Notes under the pieces: generated by a model
What the model was told of the DNA's origin: nothing
The model's database searches: none
Seen by the model: the letters and a program-made list of their open reading frames with translations, nothing else
In this document: in pieces, positions 53,218 through 61,653 of the stretch
Layout of the letters: every line of letters starts with the position of its first letter
How positions within the stretch are numbered: position 1 is the first letter of the stretch
Translations under genes and position numbers: made by a program
Virus record (IMG/VR): IMGVR_UViG_3300033984_000416
Location: 57,433-121,432 of that record
Strand: one strand, 5' to 3'
Source: a virus
DNA: 64,000 bases

Positions 53218-55065
53218 TTACCAAATAATCCCAGAACCATCTTCTTGCAACATCAACCCATCATCTTCTTGCGTTGTTAAATCTGCTTCAGCGACAATTA
53301 TTTTACTTTGTATGTTACAATATTTTAAATCACAAATATTAAACTTAAAATCTGAAATACCACCAATAAATGAACCAGCGAAATTTCGTTCTATTATTAA
53401 ATTTCGGTCATTAGGGTCTAAACCATCAAAAGTTTGACTTTCAAGTAATCCTTGAGTTCCACCACCTAAACTAAAATTAAATGGAACACCAAGTTGTTTA
53501 TCTTTATATTCATTAAGTCTTCTACCAATAAATTCGTCAAATTCCTCAACAACATATTTTAATTTACTATTAACATAAAACATAAGTCTTCCCTTTCTTG
53601 GTTTAGTAACCTCAAGTTCACAATCTGTTTTATAATCAGTAACATATCTAATTGCAATATAAGACCACATATCTGGGTTAACCAATCCAGCTTCAGAATA
53701 TGATTCTTCAATAGTTACACCACTCACATAAACATCTTCACCTAACGAATTCGTTTCACAATGACCAGTAAACGATAATAATCTATAACCAATTCTACCA
53801 TCATCTGTAACCCTAAAACCTAACGCATTATCAAACACATCCAATGTATAATTAACTTCAGTTTCTGGGCTTGTTCTACCACTAAAAGTTGAAACCGTTT
53901 CACCACCAAAGCCATCGTTGGGTCCAGAACATGTATTACAACCACATGAACGACCATGTTTTCTAGCTCTACCGTATATAAGGAATGGGTTATCGTGATT
54001 AGTCAACACACTAGCGGTGCTAACAACAGCAATACCTTTACCATCATATGTACATGCAGTTTTAGTACCTAAACCATCATGATTTTGACCACAAGCACTG
54101 CATCTACATGATGTATTACCTGTTTGAACTTCATCGTGTGGTTGATAAATAATACTACCTTCTTCTTCGGTAGATTTTGGTACACTACTATCATGAGCTC
54201 TACCATATATTAAAAATCCATTTGTAATCAAATCTATATGTACTTGTGGTGGGTCTAACGGAATCGCAGTACCATAATCACCTACAATTGAAATTTCACT
54301 TTCTTTAGGAATTGTACACCATTCATTCACAGTATCAGTACATGCTGTTGAAGCTGAACAAGATACTGTACAACCAGTGTCAGCACCTTCCCATATATTC
54401 CAAAACTTATTTTCAGCTCTAGTACCCATATAAAAGAAAAATCCACTATTATTTGGGTTAACGTCATTAAGAATTGGTTCCGTATTACTACATAAATTTT
54501 GTGGTTTTAAATTAATCTCAATAGCCCATGCTTGATTGACCCTAGTTGGTAAAACTTCATATGAATATCCATCTAATTTATAAAACCCTTGAAAAAACCC
54601 ACCACAAAGATTAATATAATCGTTACCACCTTCATTTAATATTTGAGTAGGATACACGAAATTACCTGTTGTACCTGTAACCCTATTCAATGTAAGCCTC
54701 ATATCATTAGCTGGTATTACTAGTGTTGAACCAGTCAAAGCCGACAATAAAGCCAAGTTTGAATCATCACCAGCTTGTTTATCGAATGTTATTAATCCGT
54801 TATCAATACCAGTAAGTCCAATCGTATTTAAGGTATAACCAGTATTTACCGCTTTGTCCCATGTAACAAGACTATATATTGAATCCGTACCAGTTTCATA
54901 TATTGCTGGATTATTAAAATCGTACCAAACAACCAGACATGAACCAGCCTCTAAAGGATAGCAATCACCATCCGTTGCATCGGCAGCCAAAAAGAAGTCC
55001 CAATAATCACTATTGGATAGTTTAAGGTCTAGTTTGTTAAAGTTAAAATTTAATAGATTTGCCAT
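53218..55065 (-). CDS. Large fibre-base / adhesin-like virion protein with duplicated Cys motifs (615 aa)
   Basis: Two related segments near residues 300-345 and 360-395 each hold FLIYGRA, then a CxCxxC cluster (CRCSACGQNHDGLG and CGCNTCSGPNDGFG), suggesting a duplicated small metal- or disulfide-stabilised loop. A third Cys-rich stretch (TGCTVSCSASTACTDTVNEW) precedes them. The C-terminal half (MWSYIAIRYVTDYKTDCELE, KGRLMFYVNSKLKYVVEEFD) resembles a concanavalin-like beta-sandwich. Stop lies two bases after... the start of the upstream YadA-like gene is 2 nt away, so both are coupled. Function unknown; a fibre connector or adhesin is plausible. Confidence 0.65.
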   Translation of the reverse strand: MANLLNFNFNKLDLKLSNSDYWDFFLAADATDGDCYPLEAGSCLVVWYDFNNPAIYETGTDSIYSLVTWDKAVNTGYTLNTIGLTGIDNGLITFDKQAGDDSNLALLSALTGSTLVIPANDMRLTLNRVTGTTGNFVYPTQILNEGGNDYINLCGGFFQGFYKLDGYSYEVLPTRVNQAWAIEINLKPQNLCSNTEPILNDVNPNNSGFFFYMGTRAENKFWNIWEGADTGCTVSCSASTACTDTVNEWCTIPKESEISIVGDYGTAIPLDPPQVHIDLITNGFLIYGRAHDSSVPKSTEEEGSIIYQPHDEVQTGNTSCRCSACGQNHDGLGTKTACTYDGKGIAVVSTASVLTNHDNPFLIYGRARKHGRSCGCNTCSGPNDGFGGETVSTFSGRTSPETEVNYTLDVFDNALGFRVTDDGRIGYRLLSFTGHCETNSLGEDVYVSGVTIEESYSEAGLVNPDMWSYIAIRYVTDYKTDCELEVTKPRKGRLMFYVNSKLKYVVEEFDEFIGRRLNEYKDKQLGVPFNFSLGGGTQGLLESQTFDGLDPNDRNLIIERNFAGSFIGGISDFKFNICDLKYCNIQSKIIVAEADLTTQEDDGLMLQEDGSGIIW

Positions 55066-55067
55066 AG

Positions 55068-58000
55068 TTAAAAGTTTTCTAAGTTAGTACGCTTCCAACC
55101 TGTACTAGTTCTAACATATAAATAGTCGTCATCTCTTGTAAGATTACCTTCAGAACCATTTATATCACTAGTCGATGTTGGTGTATATGTTGGGATTGTT
55201 AAAGCGTTTGGTTTAAAATCATTGTTTGTAACCCAATTACCTTCAGCATCAGTCACAATTTCAGCTGATAATCCCATACCTTTGGCGTGGAGTACACTAA
55301 TACCACCACCAATGGCGGTTGTAGGAGTTCCACTATAATTTAATTCTATATTGTTATCCTCAGCTAGAATTGTTTGAGTTTCTAAATAGGTTGTATTATT
55401 GCTAGTTGTTCCAGTTGCCAATTCTTTGACAGCTTCAACCAACAACGCAGTTACGTCACTATAATGAACCCCCATGTATTCTTCTGGGATTGTTTTGTTT
55501 ATAAATGTTAATTCTGGTACTATTTCGTTGACTTCTTGAGCGATAAACCCAATTCTAAAATCATCACCACCAGTTACTCTATCTTTTAATTGGTAAGTAA
55601 CACCTCTAAGATTTTTCACCTTATCCAAAGAATTTGTTAGAGTTGATATATTTTCTTTAAGACGTAAATCTGAAGATGTTAAAACGACATGTCCAGTACC
55701 ATCAACAGCAATACTAGTACCAGGACCAGCACCAACAGTTTTAATGTTTAAATTATCAACATACGTTGTGTTTGCAACCAATCCAGTTATGTTAGCACCT
55801 AATACAACAGTATTTGTTCCACCAGCTATTGAATTGGCCCCATGAACAAATGCAGTATCACCACTTGCTGTTGACTGGATACCACCAGAATGCGAACCAT
55901 AATTACCGCTAGCGGTAGTTTGATATCCTTCGGCATGTGAATTACTATTGCTAGCTATTGAATAATACCCTTCAGCATGTGAATAGGGACCGCTCGCTAG
56001 TGTATGTATTCCTTCAGCATGACCACCTTCACCACTTGCTGTTGTACTGTTACCTTCAGCATGTGAATAAAGCCCACTAGCAAGTGTTAGAATACCTTCA
56101 GCGTGTGCTGCTGCTGTTGTTGCTGACGTTGCTCCACCTTCAGCGTGTGAATAAATACCACTAGCCCTAGTATTCTGACCTTCAGCGTGTGAATTATCAC
56201 CAATAGCTTGTGAAAATGCACCTTCAGAGTGAGCCGCAAAACCAATAGCTTTTGATTCACGACCTTCAGCATGACTTGCATCACCACTAGCTGTACCACC
56301 AGTAATAACGTAAGCTGAAGAACCACCCTCAGCATGACTTCCATTTCCACTTGCTAGTGATTTATAACCTTCAGCGTGTGAATTATCACCGCTAGCGATT
56401 GTCGACCCACCTTCAGCGTGTGAACCAAAACCACCAGCAAGTGTTTGGTAACCTTCAGAAAAAGCATAATCTGTCGTTGCGGATGTAGCCCCACCAACAG
56501 CAAAACTCGTCCCACCAATGGCTCTAGTATTTTGACCATGTGCAAATGAATAATTACCAATAGCATGACCAGCATTTCCACCAGCATGTGATGATGTACC
56601 ACTAGCTATTGATTGATTACCTTGAGCATGTGAATAATTACCACTAGCTATAGTATAATAACCTTCAGCGTGACTAACTTGGGCAGATGCTATGGTATAC
56701 GAACCTTCAGCGTGAGCAGCTTGTGCTGTTGCTGTTACCCTAAAACCTTCAGCGTGAGCTGCATCAGTACTAGCAATTGTTTGGTAACCTTCAGCGTGTG
56801 AGTAAGTACCACTGGCTAGTGTTCCATAACCTTCGGAATGTGCATAACTTGTTGTTGCTGAAGTCTCGTAACCTTCAGCGTGAGAGGCTTGACCAGCTGA
56901 CCTTGTAGCCCAACCTTCAGCGTGAGCACCTTGACCATAAGCTTTTGTATTACCACCTTCAGCATGTGAAAAATCTGTTGTCGCACTAGTTTGGTAACCT
57001 TCAGCATGACTCCCTAAATTACCACTTGCTATCGTACTAACACCTTCAGCATGACTCGCAATACCGCTAGCAGTACCACCAAATAAACCTAAACTATAAT
57101 AACCACCCTCGGCATGTGAACCTTCACCAATTGCTAATGTCAAAGCACCTTCAGCATGTGAAAAATTACCGATAGCTTGTGTTTCTTGACCTTCAGCATG
57201 ACTACCAGTACCACTAGCTAGTGTCAATTTACCTTCTGCGTGACTTGCAATTGTTGTTGCTGATGTTTGTTGACCTTCAGCGTGACTACCAGTATTAGAA
57301 GCAACAGTATTTTGACCTTCAGCATGACTCCCATCACCACTGGCTAGTGTTCCCATACCTTCTGCGTGAGCATATAGTGATGTTGCCGATGTTGACATAC
57401 CTTCAGCGTGACTCCCACCACCAATAGCTCTAGTCAACCAACCTTCAGCATGACTCCCATAATTACCACTTGCTATCGTACTAACACCTTCAGCGTGACT
57501 CGCAACACCACTAGCAGTACCACCAGAAAGATTCAATAACCAGTTACCACCTTCAGCGTGCGAACCAGCACCAATAGCTTGTGAGTAAGCACCTTCAGCA
57601 TGTGAATATTGACCACTTGCTAGTGTAAAACCACCTTCAGCATGTGCACCTTGATTAGCTGCTTTAGTATATTCTCCTTCAGTATGAGATGATTGAGACA
57701 TTGCAGACGTACTAACACCTTCAGCGTGACTCCACGCAGCATTAGCGATTGTTTGACTACCTTCAGCATGACTTGAAGTACCCAAAGCTTTTGTTTGAAA
57801 CCCTTCAGCGTGTGAATACCAACCACTTGCTAGTGTATTTTGATTTTCAGCATGACTGGCTATACCACTAGCTATTGAACTAGCACCTTCAGCATGAGCA
57901 CCATTAATTCCACTAGCAAGCGTACCAACACCTTCAGAGTGTGAATAAATTGTTGTTGCTGATGTTTGGTAACCTTCGGCATGACTTGCTGTTCCACCAG

Positions 58001-58898
58001 CAAGTGTACCCCAACCTTCAGAGTGACTATAATCACCATTTGCTGTGGTTCCACTACCTTCAGCGTGACTCGCACCACCGAGTGTAATTGTACTCTGACC
58101 TTCAGCATGTGATGCAGCACCACTAGCAGTTGTCTGTAAACCTTCAGCGTGTGTATAAGGACCACTAGCAATATTGACATCACCTTCAGCCACTGAAAAG
58201 AAACCACTAGCAATACTTGTACTACCATTTAGTATGGCAGAATTAGGGTTTGTACTTATATCCCATACAGTTGAAGCACTAGTTGCTCCAGAAAGTGGTA
58301 ACCACCCAGCTTTACCTTCAGCATCCAAACATGTTAATACATGCCCAACACCTGGATTTTTAGTTATTATAAGTTCTTGTGTTCTAGTGATTCCAGATAC
58401 ATCAGCCCATATTGTTCTTCCTGTGAAATCTAACGTTCCAGCAGAATAAAAATATAACTCATCAGTCTCAACTGTACCACTATAGTTACCACCACCCAAA
58501 TCAGTCATGGCTAGTACGTAAATATCGAAAGATACACCACTATAATCTAATACAACGGTATTCCCATCAATAACAGTTAAAGTGTTAGCTGTAAATATTG
58601 GGTCAACAATTTCTTGGGTAAAACCAGAAGTTGAAGGTGTTATTGCGGATAATGAAGACCACCCTAACTGCATATTTGGGTCGAACCAATTATATATTGT
58701 AGTTGTGTTATTACCAGAGAAAGTACTAACAATATTAGCATCATATCCAGTATCACCAGAAGTTGTTAAATCTGGGCCTGTTGGTAAAACGTTAAATGGA
58801 ACACCAAATGATGTACCACCAGACAAAACAGTTATAGTTTCTATGTGTTGTTTTACTTGTCTGTTGCTTGAAAAGTCTAATTTTGTTCTAAATGCCAT
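55068..58898 (-). CDS. Long fibre with ~50 HAEG beta-roll repeats and C-terminal S74 intramolecular chaperone (1276 aa)
   Basis: Residues 1-230 are an attachment and head part (MAFRTKLDFSSNRQVKQHIE). Residues ~235-1000 are tandem ~14-residue repeats of the type SHAEGxxTxASGxx (e.g. ASHAEGQSTITLGG), interrupted at intervals by longer turns (e.g. GGTASGVASH). They match trimeric YadA/Hia-type beta-rolls. From residue ~1070 a peptidase S74 chaperone domain is clear: SSDLRLKENI with catalytic pair S1076-D1077, FRIGFIAQEVNEIVPEL, and YSDVTALLVEAVKEL. In tail spikes this domain helps trimer folding and cuts itself off. A ~110-residue tail follows it. Late-type motif 16 nt before the ATG. Confidence 0.88.
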   Translation of the reverse strand: MAFRTKLDFSSNRQVKQHIETITVLSGGTSFGVPFNVLPTGPDLTTSGDTGYDANIVSTFSGNNTTTIYNWFDPNMQLGWSSLSAITPSTSGFTQEIVDPIFTANTLTVIDGNTVVLDYSGVSFDIYVLAMTDLGGGNYSGTVETDELYFYSAGTLDFTGRTIWADVSGITRTQELIITKNPGVGHVLTCLDAEGKAGWLPLSGATSASTVWDISTNPNSAILNGSTSIASGFFSVAEGDVNIASGPYTHAEGLQTTASGAASHAEGQSTITLGGASHAEGSGTTANGDYSHSEGWGTLAGGTASHAEGYQTSATTIYSHSEGVGTLASGINGAHAEGASSIASGIASHAENQNTLASGWYSHAEGFQTKALGTSSHAEGSQTIANAAWSHAEGVSTSAMSQSSHTEGEYTKAANQGAHAEGGFTLASGQYSHAEGAYSQAIGAGSHAEGGNWLLNLSGGTASGVASHAEGVSTIASGNYGSHAEGWLTRAIGGGSHAEGMSTSATSLYAHAEGMGTLASGDGSHAEGQNTVASNTGSHAEGQQTSATTIASHAEGKLTLASGTGSHAEGQETQAIGNFSHAEGALTLAIGEGSHAEGGYYSLGLFGGTASGIASHAEGVSTIASGNLGSHAEGYQTSATTDFSHAEGGNTKAYGQGAHAEGWATRSAGQASHAEGYETSATTSYAHSEGYGTLASGTYSHAEGYQTIASTDAAHAEGFRVTATAQAAHAEGSYTIASAQVSHAEGYYTIASGNYSHAQGNQSIASGTSSHAGGNAGHAIGNYSFAHGQNTRAIGGTSFAVGGATSATTDYAFSEGYQTLAGGFGSHAEGGSTIASGDNSHAEGYKSLASGNGSHAEGGSSAYVITGGTASGDASHAEGRESKAIGFAAHSEGAFSQAIGDNSHAEGQNTRASGIYSHAEGGATSATTAAAHAEGILTLASGLYSHAEGNSTTASGEGGHAEGIHTLASGPYSHAEGYYSIASNSNSHAEGYQTTASGNYGSHSGGIQSTASGDTAFVHGANSIAGGTNTVVLGANITGLVANTTYVDNLNIKTVGAGPGTSIAVDGTGHVVLTSSDLRLKENISTLTNSLDKVKNLRGVTYQLKDRVTGGDDFRIGFIAQEVNEIVPELTFINKTIPEEYMGVHYSDVTALLVEAVKELATGTTSNNTTYLETQTILAEDNNIELNYSGTPTTAIGGGISVLHAKGMGLSAEIVTDAEGNWVTNNDFKPNALTIPTYTPTSTSDINGSEGNLTRDDDYLYVRTSTGWKRTNLENF
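55900..58190 (-). repeat. Tandem ~42-bp coding repeat (HAEG units)
   Basis: Plus strand shows the block CCTTCAGCRTG at about 42-bp steps over 2.3 kb; it codes for the fibre shaft repeats. Confidence 0.85.
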
Positions 58899-58914
58899 AT
58901 TTATAGGTTTTATT

Positions 58915-58922
58915 ATAAATAT
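58915..58922 (-). promoter_or_regulatory. Late-type motif, leftward (ATATTTAT on the gene strand)
   Basis: Minus strand GGAATATTTATAATAAAAC, 16 nt before the ATG at 58898. Confidence 0.55.
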
Positions 58923-58936
58923 TCCATCTTTTGAAT

Positions 58937-58944
58937 ATATTTAT
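58937..58944 (+). promoter_or_regulatory. Late-type motif, rightward
   Basis: GAATATATTTATAATAAAAC on the plus strand, 15 nt before the ATG at 58960. Together with 58915-58922 it makes a divergent late promoter pair in only 61 bp. Confidence 0.55.
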
Positions 58945-58959
58945 AATAAAACATAAATT

Positions 58960-59451
58960 ATGAGTACAATTAAAAAGAATGAATTGAACGAATTGGTTGG
59001 TGGTGATGTATTTTCTGCTGGTAACGACAGAAATGTAACCAACAACAGTGAAATTGAAACAGGTCCAGTTCAAAAACCTTACAACGATACTTCAGACTAT
59101 GAAAAAGGTATGGCGACAACTGGTGACAAGGTATTTGGTCGTTACAGACAAAATATTCCATGGTTTGCTGTGTATAGTTTTGGTGGTTCTAGAAGTGGTG
59201 GTTTACAAATTAGTTATGGGTTAAAAGAAAGTAAAAAAAATATCGTCACTAAAAAAAGTGTTGAAGAAAAAATTGAAGATTTGGTTAAAAAAAGTAAATC
59301 ATCTGATGTTACTCAAAAAGGTTATAACCCAAAGGTTGGTAAATTAATCGACACCATTAACGATGTTGATTTAACAGATACTCAATTAGAGGAATTATCA
59401 AACGCAATTTTAAACAAAAAAAATAATCCTAACAAAACTAAAAATTTGTAA
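58960..59451 (+). CDS. Virion-type hypothetical protein (163 aa)
   Basis: First gene of a rightward late operon. MSTIKKNELNELVGGDVFSA at the start, a Gly-rich central segment (FAVYSFGGSRSGGLQISYG) and a Lys-rich helical tail with NDVDLTDTQLEELSNAILNK. One base separates it from the next gene. Unrecognised; coexpression with virion genes suggests a structural or scaffolding role. Confidence 0.65.
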   Translation: MSTIKKNELNELVGGDVFSAGNDRNVTNNSEIETGPVQKPYNDTSDYEKGMATTGDKVFGRYRQNIPWFAVYSFGGSRSGGLQISYGLKESKKNIVTKKSVEEKIEDLVKKSKSSDVTQKGYNPKVGKLIDTINDVDLTDTQLEELSNAILNKKNNPNKTKNL

Positions 59452-59452
59452 G

Positions 59453-59926
59453 ATGCCAAATCAAGCTTTAACTGGTAAAATTTTTAATACAGGCGACTCT
59501 AGCGTTAAGAATGATAAGAACAAAGAAACATACGATGCTTTAGCCATGCAAAAAACTAGGTTGAATCAAGCTAAAAAGCTATGTGAAGAAACCAACAACT
59601 GTTTTGAATATCAAAAATTAAAACAAGAAGCGAATAGTAAGAATTTAGAGGGTACAATAGATGTAGCTCAAGAAACCAATTACAACGCTAAAGATATCAA
59701 AAGAAAAGGTGGGGCTGAAAATCAATTCTTAACAAAACACACAAAAGATAGAGATAATGCAAATCCTACCGCTATCGGTGGAGTCCCAAATGTAACAAAA
59801 GGTAAAGTTAGTGATAAAATTATGACTAACAAAGAAGTTTATAATGAAGGATTAAATAAAGAATTATCTGGAATGAGATATTTAATAGAATACATGGATA
59901 ACAATAACAAAAAACAAAAATTATAA
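59453..59926 (+). CDS. Virion-type hypothetical protein (157 aa)
   Basis: A hydrophilic, probably partly disordered protein (MPNQALTGKIFNTGDSSVKN) with a helix carrying two Cys (RLNQAKKLCEETNNCFEYQK). No family recognised. It lies in the five-gene rightward operon, with one base before and three after its neighbours, so expression is coupled. Possibly an internal or scaffold component. Confidence 0.65.
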   Translation: MPNQALTGKIFNTGDSSVKNDKNKETYDALAMQKTRLNQAKKLCEETNNCFEYQKLKQEANSKNLEGTIDVAQETNYNAKDIKRKGGAENQFLTKHTKDRDNANPTAIGGVPNVTKGKVSDKIMTNKEVYNEGLNKELSGMRYLIEYMDNNNKKQKL

Positions 59927-59929
59927 ATT

Positions 59930-60388
59930 ATGCCACAAGTTTACAACGGTCAACAATCACCATTAGAATATTACGCTATCAATGGTAATTCATTATACCC
60001 AGGTTCTGGAAGATTAGCAATAATCGGACAAACTAAGATTGGTACTGGAAAATATAACTTCCAAGGGCCATATAAAAACCCACAAATTACTGGTAACGCA
60101 AATGACCAATATGGTGCTACTAATACAAATGCATTAGCTGATGCGACAACACCATTCAACGGTAGAGGTACTGGTAACGGTGTCACTCAAGGTGTTTACG
60201 CTGCTAGTACTAACTATGCTGGTGGAAACACTGAAGATATTAACGGTGTTCCATCCCAAGCTGGTTCTGGTAGAAACCAAGAAATAACTCTTAATGCAGC
60301 GACATGGGGTTATGGTCCAGCAATTATTGCTGGTGGTAACTATGTTTCACCTAACACAGCTGGTAACGTAGGTCAAGTAGTTATCTAA
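59930..60388 (+). CDS. Virion-type Gly/Asn-rich hypothetical protein (152 aa)
   Basis: Rich in Gly, Asn, Thr and Tyr, with short turns such as AINGNSLYPGSGRLAIIGQT and NGRGTGNGVTQGVYAASTNY, and few charges. The composition is that of an exposed or beta-rich virion protein. Third gene in the operon; followed after 12 nt by the WYL-like gene. No family recognised. Confidence 0.65.
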   Translation: MPQVYNGQQSPLEYYAINGNSLYPGSGRLAIIGQTKIGTGKYNFQGPYKNPQITGNANDQYGATNTNALADATTPFNGRGTGNGVTQGVYAASTNYAGGNTEDINGVPSQAGSGRNQEITLNAATWGYGPAIIAGGNYVSPNTAGNVGQVVI

Positions 60389-60400
60389 AAAAAAATATTT

Positions 60401-60889
60401 ATGAAACTTTACAATCTATTCGAAGAAGTTATATTAGAAGAAACCCAAAAACACTTACAGATAATTTCTGAAGGTGTTTCTGGCAATGAAGTAGTTGCAG
60501 CGATAGATGGTAAATATAACGTTAATATTTTATATCGAGATTATAAAAATGCACCACCTAGCAAAAGGTACATACAAACATATGTATACGGAAAGCTAAA
60601 TAATGGTAATTATGCGATTAGAGCATACCAAATTTTTGGTGGTTCTAAAACAACACCATCAACTGGTGCGTGGAAAATTTTTAGATTAGATAGAATTGAA
60701 GGTTGGTACCCTACAAACATGAAATGGAACAAACCAGTTTCAGATTACGGTGCCGTTGGAGCATACAACGATAATGGAGATATGAAAGGTAATTTAATAA
60801 AAGGACAAAAAGTTAATACTTTTGCAACAATTATTAGACAATACAAACCAGAAGCTCCAGTAAATAATGTTGAAAAACAAGAAATATAA
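60401..60889 (+). CDS. Small protein with WYL-like domain and T4-CTS-like N-terminus (162 aa)
   Basis: The N-terminus MKLYNLFEEVILEE looks like the capsid-targeting peptides of T4 internal proteins (MKTYxEFxxEA type). Residues ~30-110 follow the WYL-domain plan: NVNILYRDYKNAPPSKRYIQ, then TYVYGKLNNGNYAIRAYQIF, then GAWKIFRLDRIEGWY. WYL domains sense ligands or nucleic acid in bacterial regulators and defence proteins. If both calls are right this protein is packed in the head and injected. Both are pattern-based inference. Confidence 0.55.
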   Translation: MKLYNLFEEVILEETQKHLQIISEGVSGNEVVAAIDGKYNVNILYRDYKNAPPSKRYIQTYVYGKLNNGNYAIRAYQIFGGSKTTPSTGAWKIFRLDRIEGWYPTNMKWNKPVSDYGAVGAYNDNGDMKGNLIKGQKVNTFATIIRQYKPEAPVNNVEKQEI

Positions 60890-60900
60890 AAGATAAGAAT

Positions 60901-61551
60901 ATGGAAATGCCAACACCAGTTAACTTAGGACCTTTACAAGCACTTTTAGCTAAGTCCAAACAAGTTATGTCAAAAGTTGAAGGTGAAAAACCTGTTAAAC
61001 AATCTGGAAATCAAATAAATGAGTCATATGAATCAGAAGTTTCATATAACGACTACGATTCACGTAATAGTTATAATGAGTCATCTGGTTTTGATGATGA
61101 TAGATTACCTAGCCACAATCAACCAGAATTATTAACCTCTGACCCAACACGTGTCTCAGATTATACTGAAGAACAAGTACGTGCATCTAAGATGCCAGAT
61201 GCGATTAAAGAAGCTATGTTGAAGAATAGAATTGCTAGACCACAAAGTTTTGGTACTGGGGTTTCAGCTGAAGAAATTTCTAGAATCACAGGTGCACCAA
61301 TTAGAAAACCAGCACAACAACAACAACAACAACAACAACAAAGATTAAACGAAAATCAAGCACCTAGACAAATTCAAAATTCAGATATGATTACATGTAG
61401 TAAAGCTGAATTAAAAGAAATGATAAACGAAGGGATATCAACATTCTTCAAACAAGTTTATGATAAAACACTTACCGAAGAAACAATCAAAAAAACAATT
61501 AACCTACTAATAAAAGAAGGTAAAATAGGTGTAAAAAAGAAAGTTGTATAA
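60901..61551 (+). CDS. Acidic, low-complexity virion-type protein with polyglutamine run (216 aa)
   Basis: Contains a helical N-terminus (LGPLQALLAKSKQVMSKVEG), a long Ser/Tyr/Asp/Asn-rich stretch (residues ~40-90), a run of nine Gln (61317-61341, CAA codons) and a helical C-terminal domain (SKAELKEMINEGISTFFKQV then ETIKKTINLLIKEGKIGVKK). The layout resembles a scaffold or core protein, but no family is recognised. It is the last gene of the operon and is followed by a terminator. Confidence 0.6.
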   Translation: MEMPTPVNLGPLQALLAKSKQVMSKVEGEKPVKQSGNQINESYESEVSYNDYDSRNSYNESSGFDDDRLPSHNQPELLTSDPTRVSDYTEEQVRASKMPDAIKEAMLKNRIARPQSFGTGVSAEEISRITGAPIRKPAQQQQQQQQQRLNENQAPRQIQNSDMITCSKAELKEMINEGISTFFKQVYDKTLTEETIKKTINLLIKEGKIGVKKKVV

Positions 61552-61566
61552 AAAAAATAATAAAAT

Positions 61567-61590
61567 AAAGTCCTTTTAGGGCTTTTTTTA
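61567..61590 (+). terminator. Rho-independent terminator
   Basis: AAAGTCC-TTTT-AGGGCTTT stem with a T run, 16 nt after the stop at 61551. Confidence 0.75.
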
Positions 61591-61613
61591 TTTACTATTG
61601 TTTTGATTTGTAA

Positions 61614-61621
61614 TATATTTG
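61614..61621 (+). promoter_or_regulatory. Host-type -7 element TATATTTG
   Basis: TATATTTG lies 32 nt before the ATG at 61654. No clear TTG sits 20 nt upstream, so it is a weaker case than the polymerase promoters. Confidence 0.45.
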
Positions 61622-61653
61622 CTTATTATAAAACTGTTTTTAAAAATAAAACT

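Noticed and set aside
55900-58190. Regularly spaced ~42-bp repeats that might look like a CRISPR array
   Set aside because: They lie in one open frame and code for HAEG fibre repeats; unit sequence varies in the coding pattern and no spacers or cas genes are present.
61603-61653. Upstream TTG start for the glycosyltransferase
   Set aside because: It precedes the TATATTTG element, and the added residues are not family-like; ATG at 61654 gives the normal Rossmann start.
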